Assembly: GCF_000622145.1 (NCBI RefSeq)
Contig: NZ_JHWH01000014.1
Coordinates: 1-64,000 of the forward strand
Length of the DNA: 64,000 nt
Source of the DNA: Paracoccus yeei ATCC BAA-599
Lineage (GTDB): Bacteria > Pseudomonadota > Alphaproteobacteria > Rhodobacterales > Rhodobacteraceae
Direction: 5' to 3'
In this document: piece by piece, positions 52,461 through 61,414 of the stretch
How positions within the stretch are numbered: the stretch's first letter is position 1
How the letters are laid out: the number at the start of each line of letters is the position of its first letter
Program-made: the position numbers and the translations under genes
The notes under the pieces: generated by a model
What the model saw: only the letters and a program-made list of their open reading frames with translations
What the model was told of the DNA's origin: nothing
The model's database searches: none

Positions 52461-53414
52461 ATGGCAGGCAGCCGGGACGCGGCCGAGGAACTGATCTCTC
52501 GGGGGATCAAGCTGCGGCAGCTTGCGCTATTGGTGGCGGTGGAACGCAGCGGCCAGCTCAGCCGGGCGGCGGCGATCATGAACATGACGCAGCCGGCCGC
52601 CTCGCGCATGCTGGCGGATCTGGAGCGGATCGTGGGCGCCGATCTGACGCTGCGTCACAGCCGGGGGGTCAGCCTGACCCCCGCCGGTGAGCGTCTGGCC
52701 GAGGGTGCGCGCATCATGCTGCGCGACCTGGATATCGCCGGGCGCGAGGTGCGCGACATCGGCCGCGGCCGGCTGGGCGCGGTGCGGCTGGGCTCGGTCG
52801 CGGGGCCGTCGCTGGAGCTGGTGCTGCCGGTGGTGCGCAGCCTCGAGCGGTCCGAGCCGAACCTGCGCGTCACCATCGAGGTCGATTCCAGCGACCGGCT
52901 GGCCGCGGACCTGCTGGCCGGCGAACTGGACCTGTATCTGGGCCGCGTTCCCGACCGGCTGGACCCCGCCAGCTTCGACCTGGTGCCGATCGGTCCCGAG
53001 CCCCTGTCGCTGATCGTGGGCCGGGATCACCCGCTGGGCTGTGGCCCCTGCGACCTGTCGGACTGCCTGGCCCACGACTGGGTCATGCAGCCGCCGGGTA
53101 CCGTGCTGCGCGCCACGGTCGAACGCTATCTGCTGGACCGGGGACTGGTGCTGCCGGCCTCGGTCATCTCGACGGGGTCGCTGATGCTGACGCTGGCCTT
53201 CGTCATGCATTCGCCGGCGGTGGGGGTGCTCTCCACCTCGGCGGCACGGCTGTTCGAGGCCGAAAACCGCGGGCCCGTCCTGCGCCTGCCGGTCGCCCCA
53301 GACCTGGCGGTGACGCCCTATGCCATCGTCACCCTGCGCGGGCGCGAGCCCACCGCCGCGGCGCGCGTCTTTCTGAACGTCCTGCGCGAGGAACTGCAGC
53401 AGCGCGCCGTCTAG
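52461..53414 (+). CDS. gbpR: LysR-family regulator (GbpR-like)
   Basis: This 317-residue LysR protein has an N-terminal helix-turn-helix (LALLVAVERSGQLSRAAAIMNMTQPAASRMLADLE) and a ligand-binding domain from about residue 95. It is divergent from chvE, as is gbpR, the galactose-binding-protein regulator of Agrobacterium and Azospirillum. It probably controls the chvE operon in response to arabinose, galactose or a related sugar. Its stop interlocks with the convergent GNAT gene stop. Confidence 0.85.
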   Translation: MAGSRDAAEELISRGIKLRQLALLVAVERSGQLSRAAAIMNMTQPAASRMLADLERIVGADLTLRHSRGVSLTPAGERLAEGARIMLRDLDIAGREVRDIGRGRLGAVRLGSVAGPSLELVLPVVRSLERSEPNLRVTIEVDSSDRLAADLLAGELDLYLGRVPDRLDPASFDLVPIGPEPLSLIVGRDHPLGCGPCDLSDCLAHDWVMQPPGTVLRATVERYLLDRGLVLPASVISTGSLMLTLAFVMHSPAVGVLSTSAARLFEAENRGPVLRLPVAPDLAVTPYAIVTLRGREPTAAARVFLNVLREELQQRAV

Positions 53415-53716
53415 GCGCCGGCACGCACATCGGCCCAGTCGGGATGCCGGTCGAACTGGATGCGCACATAGCTGCAGGCCGGCACGATCCGCAGGCCCTT
53501 GCTGCGGGCGTCCTGGACCAGCCGGTCCACCAGCGCGCCCGCCGCGCCGCTGCCGCGCATGGCGGGGGGCGCATAGGTGTGATCGGCAACGATGGTTCCG
53601 GGGCCGGCGGCGCGCCAGGTCAGTTCCGCCTCGCCCTGGATGCCGGGCAGGGCTACGGAATAGCGGCCCGAGGATCCGTTATCCTCGTGGCGGACATTGG
53701 GACGGGGCTGGGACAC
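53411..53716 (-). CDS. Small GNAT-like N-acetyltransferase (YjdJ/Acetyltransf_CG type)
   Basis: This 101-residue protein has the short GNAT core VADHTYAPPAMRGSGAAGAL then the SKGLRIVPACSYVRIQFDRHPDW ending typical of the small CG-type acetyltransferases. GTG at 53716 with AAGGAG 8 bases upstream is the best start; further in-frame codons lack support. The conserved Cys in PACSYV is characteristic. Substrate unknown. A competing frame at 53329-53589 is a shadow. Confidence 0.82.
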   Translation of the reverse strand: MSQPRPNVRHEDNGSSGRYSVALPGIQGEAELTWRAAGPGTIVADHTYAPPAMRGSGAAGALVDRLVQDARSKGLRIVPACSYVRIQFDRHPDWADVRAGA

Positions 53717-53788
53717 GAGACTTCTCCTTGACCGGGGTCTGCCGGGACAACGCCCGGCAGCGGTCCCGGGGTCCATGCCCCGGCGGGA

Positions 53789-54352
53789 TCAGGCGCGTTC
53801 GGAATATTCGAAGGTTTCGGTGTTCACGACGATGTTTTCATCCGCGCCGACGAAGGGCGGAATCATCACCCGCACGCCATTGTCCAGGATCGCCGGCTTG
53901 AAGCTTTTCGCGGCGGTCTGGCCGTTCAGCACCGGCTCGGTCTCGGCCACGCGGCAGACGACCTTCTGCGGGATGCGCACGGACAGGGGCTCGTCGCCGT
54001 AATATTCGACGGCGGCGGTCATGCCGTCCTGCAGGAAGGGGCGGCGGTCGCCCAGCAGGTCGGCGTCGAGTTCGGTCTGTTCAAAGGTGGCGCTGTCCAT
54101 GAACACCAGCTTGCCGTCGGATTCATACAGGAACTGCTGGTCCTTGAATTCCAGCTGGACCTGATCGACCTTGTCCTCGGACCGGAAGCGTTCGTTCAGC
54201 TTGCGTCCGTCGCGCAGGTTCTTCAGCTCGACCTGGGCGAATGCGCCGCCCTTGCCGGGCTTGACGTGGTTGACCTTGACCGCGGCCCACAGGCCCCCGT
54301 CGTGTTCCAGCACAAAGCCGGGCTTGATTTCATTGCCGTTGATCCGGGCCAT
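53789..54352 (-). CDS. efp: Elongation factor P
   Basis: This 187-residue EF-P rescues ribosomes stalled at polyproline. The N-terminal KOW-like domain begins [12 protein letters not shown], with the tip loop KPGKGGAF whose Lys (about residue 34) is the EpmA-type modification site. The two OB-like domains end with [12 protein letters not shown]. It is monocistronic and lies 72 bases upstream of the GNAT gene. Confidence 0.97.
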   Translation of the reverse strand: MARINGNEIKPGFVLEHDGGLWAAVKVNHVKPGKGGAFAQVELKNLRDGRKLNERFRSEDKVDQVQLEFKDQQFLYESDGKLVFMDSATFEQTELDADLLGDRRPFLQDGMTAAVEYYGDEPLSVRIPQKVVCRVAETEPVLNGQTAAKSFKPAILDNGVRVMIPPFVGADENIVVNTETFEYSERA

Positions 54353-54694
54353 CCTGCAAACCTTGATATCGGGAAAGTCGGGCGGTCCGGGGTTGAACCG
54401 CCATCAGCCGGCCCTATATCCAGCCACGCGGTCCAAGGCAACCGGATCGGACTTTCGGCGTTGTCAAGGCTGACTGAAGGGGTTTGGTTGTCGTGAATCG
54501 GTTATCATTTTCGTGTTATCCGCAGATTTCGCGCGCCTTGCGCGCTATGCATGGCTGTCATGAGGGTGAGGGCATACCGAATCAGACCCGGGATCGGCTA
54601 ATCCCGACAGGCGCCGCCATTGACTGGCGATCAACATCGGCAGGGCAGGGGCCCCGCCGCTATGCGGTTTGGCAAGAATAACAGGATAAAGAAA
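54353..54694. other. 342-base intergenic region without a gene
   Basis: Holds the divergent promoters of efp and the 106-residue gene. A short AT-richer stretch near 54484-54535 (TTGTCGTG...TTATCATTTTCGTG) is the likeliest promoter area. No RNA gene, repeat or convincing open frame was seen. Confidence 0.5.
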
Positions 54695-55015
54695 ATGCGC
54701 GATTTCGTGGATGGCTCGGCTTTCAATTTTGAACAAGGACAGCGCGCCCGCAAGCTTTTTGCCGCGGTGGTGCTGGCTGCCCTGGACGATGCGATCGCGG
54801 ATGACAAAAAATATGGCAACGGGCCTGATCAGATTGCACGCTGGGCACGGTCGCGCGATGGGCGCGAGGTTCTGTCCTGCGCCGGCATCGACCCGAACGA
54901 ACGTGTGGTCAAGGGCCTGATGGAGTTCGTGGCCAAGGGCGTGCGCACCTCGGTCGCGCTGTCGCGCGAGGAATCCGAACGCCGCCACGCCGCCGAGGAA
55001 GCCGACGCGGCCTGA
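54695..55015 (+). CDS. Conserved hypothetical protein (DUF6280-like, Rhodobacteraceae)
   Basis: This 106-residue protein begins MRDFVDGSAFNFEQGQRARK and has ALDDAIADDKKYGNGPDQI and WARSRDGREVLSCAGIDPNE. I recall near-identical proteins throughout Rhodobacteraceae, annotated DUF6280; the high conservation suggests an important but unknown role. No signal peptide, membrane segment or known motif is seen; the C-terminus is charged and probably helical. Start at 54695 has AGGA 8 bases upstream; 54662 is possible. A strong terminator follows. Confidence 0.8.
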   Translation: MRDFVDGSAFNFEQGQRARKLFAAVVLAALDDAIADDKKYGNGPDQIARWARSRDGREVLSCAGIDPNERVVKGLMEFVAKGVRTSVALSREESERRHAAEEADAA

Positions 55016-55046
55016 TCGCCCCTCTTTCGACATCTGTCGTGCTTTC

Positions 55047-55075
55047 GGCCGCCCCACGCCAGGGGCGGCCTTTTT
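55047..55075 (+). terminator. Terminator after the 106-residue gene
   Basis: GGCCGCCCC (55047-55055) and GGGGCGGCC (55062-55070) form a perfect 9-bp stem, followed by TTTTT, between convergent genes. Confidence 0.92.
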
Positions 55076-55079
55076 GCTG

Positions 55080-55796
55080 TCACTGGAACAGGCGCAGCAC
55101 CAGGGGCGCGATGATCGCGGTCAAGACCGCGTTCAGCCCCATGCCGATGCCGGCGAAAGCCCCCGCGGTTTCGTTCACCTGGAAGGCGCGGGCGGTGCCG
55201 ATGCCATGCGCAGCCACGCCCACCGCAAAGCCGCGCGCGCGCCAGTCGCGCACGCCCAGCCCGTTCAGCAGGGGCGTCACGATCACCGCGCCGAAGATCC
55301 CGGTCAGCAGCACCAGGACGGCGGTGATCGTCGGCTCACCCCCCAGCCCCTCGGCGATGCCGATGGCGACGGGGGCGGTGGTCGATTTCGGCGCAAGGCT
55401 GGCCATCATCACCGGCGACAGGCCGAAGGCATGCCCGATCGCCAGGACCGAGGCGATGGCCGTGACCGAGCCCGCGACCAGCGCCGCCGCCAAGGGCAGC
55501 GCCGCCCGGCGCACCCGATGCAGGTTTTCGTAAAGCGGCATCCCCAGCGCGACCGTGGCCGGACCCAGCATGAAATGGACGAATTGCGCGCCCTCGAAAT
55601 AGGTCTGGTAATCGGTGCCCGTCACCCCCAGCACCAGCGCCAGCAGGATCACCGCGACCAGCACCGGGTTGGCCCAGCTTTGCCGCCCCATCGCCCGGAA
55701 AAAGCGGTCCCCCAGCCAGTAGGCCACCAGCGTCGCCGTCAGCCACAGCAGCGGCCCGCGCGACAGATAGGACCAGATCATCCCCGCGTCGGTCAT
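55080..55796 (-). CDS. lrgB: LrgB/CidB-family membrane protein
   Basis: This 238-residue protein has about seven to eight membrane helices and family stretches LGPATVALGMPLYENL, LAPKSTTAPVAIGIAEGLGG and GVAAHGIGTARAF. The LrgAB pair is linked to murein hydrolase control and to pyruvate or glycolate export in other bacteria. Start at 55796 overlaps lrgA by 4 bases. A longer frame to 56600 is antisense to smc. Confidence 0.9.
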   Translation of the reverse strand: MTDAGMIWSYLSRGPLLWLTATLVAYWLGDRFFRAMGRQSWANPVLVAVILLALVLGVTGTDYQTYFEGAQFVHFMLGPATVALGMPLYENLHRVRRAALPLAAALVAGSVTAIASVLAIGHAFGLSPVMMASLAPKSTTAPVAIGIAEGLGGEPTITAVLVLLTGIFGAVIVTPLLNGLGVRDWRARGFAVGVAAHGIGTARAFQVNETAGAFAGIGMGLNAVLTAIIAPLVLRLFQ

Positions 55797-56146
55797 TCGC
55801 CTTGGCCTCCGGTGGCGCGCACGACCCAGACAAAGACCAGCGCCGCCACCGCGATGGCCAGTGCGGTCGAGACGGTCAGCGCAAGCGCGATGGCCAGCCC
55901 GTCGCTGCGGAATTCGCCCAGATGCGCCACGACGCCGACGCCCGCCGGCACGAAGAACAGCGACAGGTTGCCCAGAAGGCCCAGCGTGACGGGGCGCAGC
56001 ATCTCGGCCAGGCGGGGGCGCAGGCTGCAGCTGGCGACCAGCAGCAGCAGGCCGATCACGGGGCCGGGGACGGGCAGGCCCAGCCCGCGGGCGGCGATCT
56101 CGCCCGCAAGCTGGAACGAAAGCAGGATGACAAGCGCGGGGATCAT
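55793..56146 (-). CDS. lrgA: LrgA/CidA-family membrane protein
   Basis: This 117-residue protein has four membrane helices, with LPVPGPVIGLLLLV near 24-37 and FVPAGVGVV near 65-73, both family hallmarks. It partners LrgB in the same two-gene operon. Holin-like action is a family proposal, not shown here. Confidence 0.9.
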   Translation of the reverse strand: MIPALVILLSFQLAGEIAARGLGLPVPGPVIGLLLLVASCSLRPRLAEMLRPVTLGLLGNLSLFFVPAGVGVVAHLGEFRSDGLAIALALTVSTALAIAVAALVFVWVVRATGGQGE

Positions 56147-56277
56147 GGGGGATTCCGGTCAAAATATCCTCAAATCTTGTGGATAACACCGCGGCGGACC
56201 CGATATCTAGGGGGCGCGGTTGACTAAGGAGGCCGAAACCGCGAAAAATCCCCCATGGATCCAATCGGGATGACCCC

Positions 56278-59200
56278 TTGCGTTTCGACCGGCTGCGCCT
56301 GAACGGCTTCAAGAGCTTCGTGGACCCGACCGACCTGGTCATCCACGACGGGCTGACCGGAGTCGTCGGTCCGAACGGCTGCGGCAAGTCGAACCTGCTC
56401 GAGGCGCTGCGCTGGGTCATGGGCGAGAACCGCCCCACCGCCATGCGCGGCGAGGGGATGGAGGACGTGATCTTTGCCGGCACCGCCCGCCGGTCCGCCC
56501 GCGCCCATGCCGAGGTGACGCTGCTGATCGACAATGCCGAGCGGCTGGCCCCGGCGGGGATGAACGACAGCGACACGCTGGAAATCTCGCGCCGGATCAC
56601 GCGCGACGCGGGTTCCGCCTATCGCATCAACGGGCGCGAGGTGCGGGCGCGCGACGTGCAGATGCTGTTCGCCGACGCCTCGACCGGGGCCCATTCGCCC
56701 GCGCTGGTGCGGCAGGGCCAGATCTCGGAACTGATCAACGCCAAGCCCAAGGCCCGCCGCCGCATCCTTGAGGAAGCGGCCGGCATTTCCGGCCTTTACC
56801 AGCGCCGGCACGAGGCCGAGCTGAAGCTGAACGCCGCCGAGGCGAACCTGGCGCGGCTGGACGACACGCTGGATCAGCTGTCGGCGCAGGCCGCCTCGCT
56901 AGCCCGGCAGGCCCGCGCCGCCGCCCGCTATCGCGAGATCGGCGCCGCCCTGCGCCGGACCGAAGGGATGCTGCTGTATCGCCGTTGGGCCGAGGCCGAC
57001 CAGGCCCGCGCCGCCGCGGCCGAGGCGCTGCAGGATGCCCTGCGCGCCGCCGCCGGGGCCGAGGCGCAGGCCCGCCGCGCCATCGCCGCGCGCGAGACCG
57101 CCGATGCCGCCCTGCCGCCGCTGCGGGACGAGGAGCAGGTCGCCGCCGCCATCCTGTCGCGCGCCACCGTCGAGCGCGAGGCCCTGGACGAGGCCGAGGC
57201 CCGCGCCGCCCAGGCGATCCGCACGCTGGTCGCGCGCATCGCCCAGCTTGACCGCGACCTCGAGCGCGAGGCGGGGCTGAACCGCGACGCGGGCGAGGTC
57301 ATCGCCCGGCTGGAGGCCGAACGGCAGGATCTGGAGCAGGCCGGCCGGGGCCACGACGACCGTCTGGCTGCCGCCGGCGAGGCCGCCGACGAGGCCGCCG
57401 AGGCGCTGCGCCTGGTGGAGACGCGGCTGGCCGAGCTGACCGACGAAGCCGCCCGGCTGGCCGCCCGCCATCAATCCGCCGAACGGCTGGTCCATGACCT
57501 GCGCCAGATGCAGGCCCGCGCCGACCGCGCGGCGGTCGCGGCCGAGGAAAAGCTTGCCGCCGCGTCCAGGGCCGGGACCGGCGCCGAGGCCGCACGGGAG
57601 GCCGCCGAGGCGGCGATGGAGGCGGCCCGCGCCCGCGCCGAACTGGCCGAGGAGGCCTTGGCCGCCGCCGAGGAGGAGCGCAGCGCCCTGGAGGACGCCG
57701 AGGCCGAGGCCCGCGCCGCCCGCGCCGAGGCCGAGGGCGAGCTTTCGGCGCTGGCGGCCGAGATGGCGGCGCTGCGCCGGCTGGTCGAACGCGGCCAGGG
57801 CACCGGCTCGGTCCTGGACCTGGTGCGGGTGGCGCGCGGCCACGAGACGGCCTTCGGCGCGGCACTGGGCGACGATCTGCAGGCCGCGCTGGTCAACGAG
57901 GGGTCGGGTTGGCACGCGCTGCCGCCCTGCGACGGCCCGGCGCTGCCCGTCCCGGCCCTGGCGCCGCATGTCGAGGCGCCGGCCGCGCTGGCCCGGCGTC
58001 TGGCGCAGGTCGGGCTTGTGCCCGACGCGGAAACCGGCGCCGCGCTGCAACCCGGCCTTGCGCCGGGGCAAAGGCTGGTGACGCTGGCGGGCGATCTGTT
58101 CCGCTGGGATGGGATGCGGGTGATGGCGGGGGAGTCCGTCTCGGCCGCGGCGCTGCATCTGCAGAAGGTGAACCAGCTGGCCGAGCTGTCGGCCCAGGCC
58201 GAGGCCGCCCGGACCCGTGCCGAGCGTACACAGGCCGTACACCGGGCGTGCACCGAACGGCACGCCGCCGCGACCGAGGCCGAGAAGCGCGCCCGCGACC
58301 TGCGGCGCGAGGCCGAGCGCGGCCTGTCGGACGCCGCCCGTGCCGCGACCCGCGCCGAATCCGACCTGTCTCTGGCGCAAGGCCGGGCCGAGGCGGCGCG
58401 CGCGGAACTGGCGCGCCACCGCGCCGACGCGGACGATGCCGGCGCCCGCCTGGCCGAGGCCGAGCGCGCGCTGGCCGATCTGCCCGACCGCGCCGCCGCC
58501 GCCCAGGCGCTGGACCATGCCCGCATGGGGGTCGAGGCCGCGCGCATCGCCACGCTGACCCGGCGCGGCGCGCTGGACGAGATCCGGCGCGAGGCCGAGG
58601 CCCGTGCCCGGCGCCTGGCCGAGATCGCGCGCGAGGTGGCCGGCTGGCGCCAGCGGCTGGACCAGGCCGGCACCCGCGCCGCCGAACTGGCCGCCCGGCG
58701 CGAGGACAGCGCCCTGGAGCTGGAGGAGGCCGAGGCCCAGCCCGAGGTCCTGGCCGAGCGCCGCGCGGTCCTGACCGAGGCCGAGGCGCAGGCGAGCGCC
58801 CGCCTGACCCGCGCCCGCGCCGCCCTGTCCGCCGCCGAACAGGCCCAGCGCCTTGCCGCCGAGGCCGAGCGCGAGGCCGAGCGCGCCGCATCGGACGCGC
58901 GCGAGGCCCGCGCCGCCCGCGAGGCGCGCGCCGAGGCGGCGGCCGAGGCCGAGGCGCAGGCCCGCGCCCGCATCCTGGAGGATGCCGAGACCACGCCGCA
59001 GGCGCTGCTGGAAAGCCTGGGCTCGGTCGACGCGACGGCCCTCGACGCGCTCGAGGCGCAGATCCTGCGCCTGCGCCAGCAGCGCGACGGCTTGGGCGCG
59101 GTCAACCTGCGCGCCGACGACGACAAGGCGGAGCTGGAAACCGAGCGCGACCGGCTGGCCGCCGAAAAGGACGACCTGGCCGAGGCGATCCGCAAGCTGC

Positions 59201-59712
59201 GCCAGGGCATCGCCAGCCTGAACCGTGAGGGGCGCGACCGGCTGCTGGCGGCCTTCGACACGGTGAACCGCAATTTCACCACGCTGTTCACCCATCTGTT
59301 CGGCGGCGGCGAGGCGCGGCTGGTGCTGGTCGAATCCGACGATCCGCTTGAGGCGGGGCTGGAAATCCTGTGCCAGCCGCCGGGAAAGAAGCTGAGCACG
59401 CTGAGCCTTTTGTCGGGGGGCGAACAGACGCTGACCGCGCTGGCGCTGATCTTTGCCGTCTTTCTGGCCAATCCCGCGCCGATCTGCGTTCTGGATGAGG
59501 TCGACGCGCCGCTGGACGACGCCAACGTCACCCGGTTCTGCGACCTGATGGACGAAATGACCCGCCGCACCCGGACGCGCTTTCTGGTCATCACCCACCA
59601 TGCGGTGACGATGGCGCGGATGGACCGCCTGTTCGGGGTGACGATGGTGGAACAGGGCGTCAGCCAGCTGGTCAGCGTGGACCTGACCCGCGCAGAGGCT
59701 CTGGTCGCCTGA
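56278..59712 (+). CDS. smc: Chromosome segregation protein SMC
   Basis: This 1,144-residue SMC ATPase of the condensin complex has an N-terminal head with Walker A GPNGCGKSN (residues 32-40), an extremely Ala/Glu/Arg-rich coiled coil (about 150-500 and 640-980), a hinge near 510-620 (LDLVRVARGHETAFGAALGDDLQAAL), and a C-terminal head with signature LLSGGEQTLTALAL and Walker B ICVLDEVDAPLDDAN. No ATG fits; the start is TTG at 56278 giving MRFDRLRLNGFKSFVDPTDL, as in related SMCs. ScpA/ScpB are not in the window. Confidence 0.95.
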   Translation: MRFDRLRLNGFKSFVDPTDLVIHDGLTGVVGPNGCGKSNLLEALRWVMGENRPTAMRGEGMEDVIFAGTARRSARAHAEVTLLIDNAERLAPAGMNDSDTLEISRRITRDAGSAYRINGREVRARDVQMLFADASTGAHSPALVRQGQISELINAKPKARRRILEEAAGISGLYQRRHEAELKLNAAEANLARLDDTLDQLSAQAASLARQARAAARYREIGAALRRTEGMLLYRRWAEADQARAAAAEALQDALRAAAGAEAQARRAIAARETADAALPPLRDEEQVAAAILSRATVEREALDEAEARAAQAIRTLVARIAQLDRDLEREAGLNRDAGEVIARLEAERQDLEQAGRGHDDRLAAAGEAADEAAEALRLVETRLAELTDEAARLAARHQSAERLVHDLRQMQARADRAAVAAEEKLAAASRAGTGAEAAREAAEAAMEAARARAELAEEALAAAEEERSALEDAEAEARAARAEAEGELSALAAEMAALRRLVERGQGTGSVLDLVRVARGHETAFGAALGDDLQAALVNEGSGWHALPPCDGPALPVPALAPHVEAPAALARRLAQVGLVPDAETGAALQPGLAPGQRLVTLAGDLFRWDGMRVMAGESVSAAALHLQKVNQLAELSAQAEAARTRAERTQAVHRACTERHAAATEAEKRARDLRREAERGLSDAARAATRAESDLSLAQGRAEAARAELARHRADADDAGARLAEAERALADLPDRAAAAQALDHARMGVEAARIATLTRRGALDEIRREAEARARRLAEIAREVAGWRQRLDQAGTRAAELAARREDSALELEEAEAQPEVLAERRAVLTEAEAQASARLTRARAALSAAEQAQRLAAEAEREAERAASDAREARAAREARAEAAAEAEAQARARILEDAETTPQALLESLGSVDATALDALEAQILRLRQQRDGLGAVNLRADDDKAELETERDRLAAEKDDLAEAIRKLRQGIASLNREGRDRLLAAFDTVNRNFTTLFTHLFGGGEARLVLVESDDPLEAGLEILCQPPGKKLSTLSLLSGGEQTLTALALIFAVFLANPAPICVLDEVDAPLDDANVTRFCDLMDEMTRRTRTRFLVITHHAVTMARMDRLFGVTMVEQGVSQLVSVDLTRAEALVA

Positions 59713-59756
59713 AGGGCAAGCGGCTATAGGCCGCCCAACCCCTTGCGGAGCCGTCC

Positions 59757-60215
59757 ATGCTCGTCCTGCCCGCCCTGCTGTTCGCCGCCGTCCTGCAGAC
59801 GGCGCCCGCCCCCATGCCGGGGCAGGTGCTGGGCGATCCCGCCCAGATCGGCGCCATCCTGTCCCAGCTTGGCCTGCCCGTCACCTGGGGACGGGACGTG
59901 CAGGGCCTGGCCGCCCTGGAAAGCGAGATCGACGGCACGCTGTTCAACGTCTATTTCTACGATTGCGCGCCCCTGTGCCGGCGCATGCAGTTCGTCACCG
60001 GCTTTACCCTGACCAGCCCGATGACGCCCGAGGACGCGAACGGCTGGAACCGCGACCATCCCTTCGGCAAGGTCGTGCTGACGGACGAGGGCCAGCCCTA
60101 TCTGGAAATGGATATCGGGCTTGCAGAGGACGGCCTGGGGCGCAAGAATTTCGAGGACGCGCTGGCCACCTGGCGCGACACCCTGCGCGATTTCCGCGCC
60201 GCCATCAGCAACTAG
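59757..60215 (+). CDS. YbjN-domain protein, exported
   Basis: This 152-residue protein has a probable signal peptide (MLVLPALLFAAVLQTAPAP) and a YbjN-like fold: VNVYFYDCAPLCRRMQFVTGF mid-protein with two cysteines, and WNRDHPFGKVVLTDEGQPYLEMDI. The YbjN family is of unclear function (type III chaperone-like fold). It lies 44 bases after smc and 9 before the RidA gene, so it may be read with both. Confidence 0.75.
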   Translation: MLVLPALLFAAVLQTAPAPMPGQVLGDPAQIGAILSQLGLPVTWGRDVQGLAALESEIDGTLFNVYFYDCAPLCRRMQFVTGFTLTSPMTPEDANGWNRDHPFGKVVLTDEGQPYLEMDIGLAEDGLGRKNFEDALATWRDTLRDFRAAISN

Positions 60216-60224
60216 AGGGACTTC

Positions 60225-60665
60225 ATGAGCATCGAAAGCAAACTGACCGAACTGGGCATCACCCTGCCCGAGGCGCCGGCGCCGGCGGCGAACTATGTGC
60301 CTTGGGTGATTTCGGGGAACCTGCTGTTCGTCTCGGGGCAGATCTCGGCGCTGAAGGGCCGGCTGGGCGACGACCTGGCGGTCGAGCAGGGCGCCGAGGC
60401 CGCGCGCGGCTGCGGGCTGTCGCTGCTGGCGCAGGCGCGGGCGGCGCTGGGGTCGCTGGACCGGGTGGCGCGCGTGGTCAAGCTGGGCGGCTTCGTCAAT
60501 TCGACCGCGACCTTCACCGACCAGCCCGAGGTGATCAACGGCTGCTCGAACCTGATGGTCGAGGTGTTCGGCGACAAGGGCCGCCATGCCCGCGCCGCCG
60601 TCTCGGCCCCCTCGCTGCCGCGGGGCGTCGCGGTCGAGATCGAGGCCATCTTCGAGATCGCATGA
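60225..60665 (+). CDS. RidA-family enamine/imine deaminase
   Basis: This 146-residue RidA-like protein has FVSGQISALKGRLG, VKLGGFVNSTATFTDQPEVINGCSNLM and the conserved Arg in SLPRGVAVEIEAIF that binds the carboxylate. It removes reactive enamines from PLP-enzyme side reactions. It belongs to the longer subgroup of about 150 residues. Overlaps the next gene by 4 bases. Confidence 0.92.
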   Translation: MSIESKLTELGITLPEAPAPAANYVPWVISGNLLFVSGQISALKGRLGDDLAVEQGAEAARGCGLSLLAQARAALGSLDRVARVVKLGGFVNSTATFTDQPEVINGCSNLMVEVFGDKGRHARAAVSAPSLPRGVAVEIEAIFEIA

Positions 60666-61414
60666 TGGGCCTGCATCGGGGTTTCCTGGACCGGCCCATC
60701 GCCCATCGCGGGCTGCATGGGCCGGGCGTGCCGGAAAACAGCATGGCGGCGTTCCGCGCCGCCATCGCCGCCGGCTACGGCATCGAATGCGACATCCAGC
60801 GCGCCATTGACGATACGCCCATGGTGTTTCACGACTACGAACTGGCCCGGCTGACCGATATCGAGAACGGCACCGTCGCCGCGAGCACGCCGGCGCAGCT
60901 GGCCAGGCTGCACCTGCTTGAGACGCAGGAGACCATCCCGACGCTGCGCGAGATGCTTGACGCGGTCGCGGGCCGGGTGCCCCTGCTGATCGAGATCAAG
61001 GACCCGACCATCGCCTCGGGCCCGGATGTGGGCGCCCTGCCCGGCAGGGTGGCCGAGGCGTTGCGGGGCTATGACGGGCCCGTGGCGGTCATGTCCTTCA
61101 ACCCGCATGTCATCGCCGCCTTTCACGAGGCCGCGCCGGAGGTCGCGGTCGGGCTGACCACCTGCGCCTATGACGCGGCGGACTGGCCGATGCTGGACGC
61201 GGACACCCGCGCGCATCTGGCGGCCATCGCCGATTTCGACCGGGTGGGGGCGGGGTTCGTCTCGCACGACCACACGGACCTTGCCAACCCGGCGGTGGCG
61301 GCCCTGGCGGCGCGCGGCGTGCCGGTCCTGTGCTGGACCATCCGTTCGCCCGCCGATGAGGCCGAGGCGCGGCGCCTTGCCCGGAACATCACCTTCGAGG
61401 GGTATCTGCCATGA
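60662..61414 (+). CDS. Glycerophosphodiester phosphodiesterase
   Basis: This 250-residue GDPD TIM-barrel has AHRGLHGPGVPENSM, the metal site ECDIQRAIDDTPMVFHDYEL, LLIEIKDP and the end VLCWTIRSPADEAEA. It splits glycerophosphodiesters to glycerol 3-phosphate and an alcohol. No signal peptide is seen, so it is probably cytoplasmic. The long upstream frame is antiphase to its neighbours. Confidence 0.92.
   Translation: MMGLHRGFLDRPIAHRGLHGPGVPENSMAAFRAAIAAGYGIECDIQRAIDDTPMVFHDYELARLTDIENGTVAASTPAQLARLHLLETQETIPTLREMLDAVAGRVPLLIEIKDPTIASGPDVGALPGRVAEALRGYDGPVAVMSFNPHVIAAFHEAAPEVAVGLTTCAYDAADWPMLDADTRAHLAAIADFDRVGAGFVSHDHTDLANPAVAALAARGVPVLCWTIRSPADEAEARRLARNITFEGYLP

Noticed and set aside
56899..59601. 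A 900-codon frame antisense to smc
   Set aside because: It is low-complexity Gly/Ala/Arg/Leu sequence without any motif and mirrors the smc coiled coil.
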